Assembly (NCBI GenBank): GCA_001936135.1
Contig: CP012815.1
Span: forward strand, 62,001 to 126,000
DNA length: 64,000 bases
From: Saccharomycopsis fibuligera x Saccharomycopsis cf. fibuligera
Taxonomy: Eukaryota > Ascomycota > Saccharomycetes > Ascoideales > Saccharomycopsidaceae
Direction of reading: 5' to 3'
The notes beneath the pieces are model-generated. The model worked only from the letters and a program-made list of their open reading frames with translations. It was not told the DNA's origin and searched no databases. Shown here piece after piece: positions 61,981 through 64,000 of this stretch. Position 1 is the stretch's first letter. Each line of letters starts with the position of its first letter. Made by a program: the position numbers and the translations under genes.

Positions 61981-63192
61981 AACAACCATTGTTAAATTAC
62001 TATTACTTATAAATGATGTATATATAACTAAATATATCAAAATGTACTATTTAGCGAACATTCAAACTTCGAAGATTTAAACATTGTAGTTTTGCATAGT
62101 TTGTGTTGGACGAATACTTGGTTAAAGTTAACCCCCAAGCACCTTCAAACACGATCCCTCTTATTAGTAACAGACCCAAATAAAGAACAAGACTTTTCTG
62201 GAAAGTATTCGAGTACAAATAAATGTTAATTTAGTTTAGAAAATTTAATGATTAAGCAAGGAAGTAAAGTCTTTTTTTTTTTAACATGAAGGTCAATTTA
62301 TTATGATATACCCAAAAATTTCACATAATTCATAGTCAAGATTCTACCTTTTCTCCTGTCTGGGGGTTTTTTAATGGTACCTTATTCATCTTACTATTAT
62401 AAAGATCTGCACTGAGCGTTTTCTATTTTGAAAAGTAAAAGGTCTAAATTAAATGTATGTAGATATCACATTGTTCTAGGGTATACCCACTCTTTTTTTT
62501 TTTTTTTTTTTTGGCTTAGTATGCTACTGCCCCCCTAAATACGGATTCCTTAGTTTATATTGCTCCCATTGTTCCTATTATTATATTCTGAACTACTCAT
62601 TTTCATTATTAGTATTTCATTTTTATTCTCATACCATACATGGCCTGTCTTAAAATATTGGTATAATTTCTCTTTATGTTGCTTACCCAAATTAATTACC
62701 TATACTATTGGTATATTCAATCGCTTTATAATGCATTACATAATTATTTTGCCTTTACCCTTCCTTAGGCCCTTAGAAATGCATTACATAATCGTGTCAC
62801 AACCGCGGCACAAGTTAGTGAATGGCCATCGTTCAGCCACAGCAACCTTTGGCCAGCCATTGACGATCATAATCACAACGCTTGACAGCCATCCATCTAC
62901 TTCGTCTACCTAATCTACTTCATATACCTCATTGAGTCCTAGGCAGCTCAGCTTTCCCAGCCAACACACTTCTTCTCAATTGCAGTATCTTTTGCATTTT
63001 TACGTGACTAACACAATCTTTGCGTCTCTTGCATCCTTCTTTTCTTCTCATCCGTGTTATTGTTATTGTCAGGGTCAATTTCACTTAATTTATTTATTTA
63101 CTTATCTCCAAACTTAATCTGGGAATTTTCATCTGTCAGCTTTTTCAGTTATTTCCAAGAAACAACAAAACTCATAGTTACGCTCGACAAAA
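61981..63192. other. Intergenic region upstream of PTC1
   Basis: This 1.2 kb contains a T run at about 62492-62512 and A+T-rich DNA. A short direct repeat, AATGCATTACATAAT, occurs near 62730 and again near 62778. No gene is recognised. Confidence 0.45.
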
Positions 63193-63595
63193 ATGTCAGA
63201 CACTGCAAGTATTGATAATAATAATACCAACAACAATTCAGAGACTTCCCCTTCCAAAAATGGCAAATTGTTGAATAAATTGTTACATCCTCGTGGTCAG
63301 TCCCACTCCGAGCATTCACCATCTCATTCGCAGTCCCAGTCGCAGCAACAGCGCCCTCCAAATGACAAAGAATTGGAATCAAGTTTTGCTGCTACTAATC
63401 TAGAAGGAAACTCAGCATCTTCAGATAATAACAACAACATCAATGATCCGGCCAAGCAGCAGCGGTCTGATGATCCTCAAGGTAGCAATCATAACGGCAA
63501 TTCACAACAACAACAACAACAACAACATCGCCTGCGCAAATCAAGAAACAGTGGTAGTGAGGGCAAGAAAAGCAACAATAGCGAGGATCGCGGTG

Positions 63596-63629
<34 letters not shown>

Positions 63630-64000
63630 TAATGGCTCTGGTAATTCTGGTCCAATTAGCTACAAACTATCTTATGATGTTGGAGTGGCAGAAAATAAAA
63701 ATAGCAAGTACAGATCCAGTATGGAAGATGTGCACACTTATGTTGCCAACTTTGTTGAACGGTTGGATTGGGGCTATTTTGCTATATTTGATGGTCATGC
63801 GGGGAAAAATTGTGCTAAATGGTGCGGACAGAATTTGCATTTATTATTAGAAAAAGAATTACTTGGTAATGAGCAGAAAAAAAAGAAGCAAAGCCTGCAG
63901 CAGCAGCAGCAAGATACCAGTGGAAAAAAAGCAAACTTTAATGAAGAAGAATTGCATCAGCAAAATGAAGATAACGAAGAAGATGTCCGAGATTGTTTAG
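63193..64000 (+). CDS. PTC1: Type 2C protein phosphatase Ptc1, 5' part only
   Basis: The frame is open from the ATG at 63193 to the window end (269 full codons), so the 3' part is missing. The PP2C domain starts near residue 157 (SYDVGVAENKNSKYRSSMED), which matches S. cerevisiae Ptc1 (VGVAENKNSKCRRTMEDVHTYV). Metal-binding residues are E178 and D179 in MEDVHTY and D200-G201 in FDGHAG. LDWGYFAIFDGHAGKNCAKW is almost that of Ptc1. The first 155 residues are a low-complexity N/Q/S extension absent from yeast Ptc1, and a further Q/K/E-rich insert is present at about 225-260. Ptc1 dephosphorylates Hog1 and other MAP kinases and affects organelle inheritance. Confidence 0.92.
63598..63638 (+). repeat. 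AAT microsatellite coding for poly-Asn in Ptc1
   Basis: About a dozen near-perfect AAT codons encode Asn just before the PP2C domain. The length is likely to vary between strains. Confidence 0.8.

Noticed and set aside
1-64000. tRNA genes, solo LTRs or other mobile elements
   Set aside because: I looked for A/B boxes, TG..CA-bounded repeats with target duplications and polymerase motifs in the intergenic spaces and found none that hold up. A tRNA and repeat search by program could still find something I missed.

Overview
The window is a nuclear chromosome segment of a budding yeast, most likely of the CUG-Ser1 clade (the Candida/Lodderomyces/Debaryomyces group). Four things point there: compact protein-coding genes with few introns; TACTAAC-type branch points; many orthologues of Saccharomyces proteins carrying long Q/N/S-rich insertions; and CTG codons at positions where the family has serine. 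The clearest CTG case is codon 203 of the copper ATPase, which sits inside a metal-binding GMTCxxC motif whose usual form is GMTCASC. From memory, the co-occurrence of a SNF2, a secreted aspartyl protease and a GLX3 gene resembles a stretch of Candida albicans chromosome 3. I could not test that. Proteins are quoted with the standard code, so L encoded by CTG should be read as S.

Left part (1-15.8 kb): a promoter-like region rich in small dyads, then a copper P-type ATPase (+), a GLX3-type DJ-1 glyoxalase (-), a YggS/PROSC-fold protein that has lost its PLP lysine (-), a secreted RNase T2 with a long serine-rich insert (-), and a probable mitochondrial, possibly mitoribosomal, protein (-). 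Intergenic spaces here are long (1.6-2.1 kb) and I find no convincing genes in them, apart from one weak small membrane-protein candidate.

Centre (15.8-35 kb): VPS3 (-) and ELP2 (+) share a 293-bp divergent promoter. They are followed by a spliced LYAR-type zinc-finger gene (+), a candidapepsin-like secreted protease (+), and a run of three minus-strand genes, PEX14, SEC8 and MCD1/SCC1. The MCD1 upstream region carries four ACGCGT (MCB) sites, as expected for a G1/S-regulated cohesin gene.

Right part (35-64 kb): SNF2 (-), SED5 (+), MKT1 (-), a double-cassette ABCG transporter like yeast YOL075C (-), a probable SRF1 (+), PDX1 (+), a TRE1/TRE2-like pseudopeptidase (+) and the 5' part of PTC1 (+), cut by the window edge.

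Five genes (LYAR-type, SNF2, SED5, MKT1, PDX1) have a single intron near the 5' end. In each case splicing restores the conserved N terminus, including a 7-nt first exon in MKT1 and the mitochondrial presequence of PDX1. The genes form no operon or cluster pathway; they are ordinary housekeeping and cell-surface functions (copper, methylglyoxal, vesicle traffic, cohesion, chromatin remodelling, peroxisome import, pyruvate dehydrogenase). I see no tRNA, rRNA, transposon, LTR or virus-derived element. I found no undescribed multi-gene system. The items most worth a second look are the lysine-less YggS-fold protein, the RNase T2 with dibasic sites around its insert, the protease lacking N-lobe cysteines, the MCB cluster, and the dyad-rich DNA upstream of the copper ATPase.
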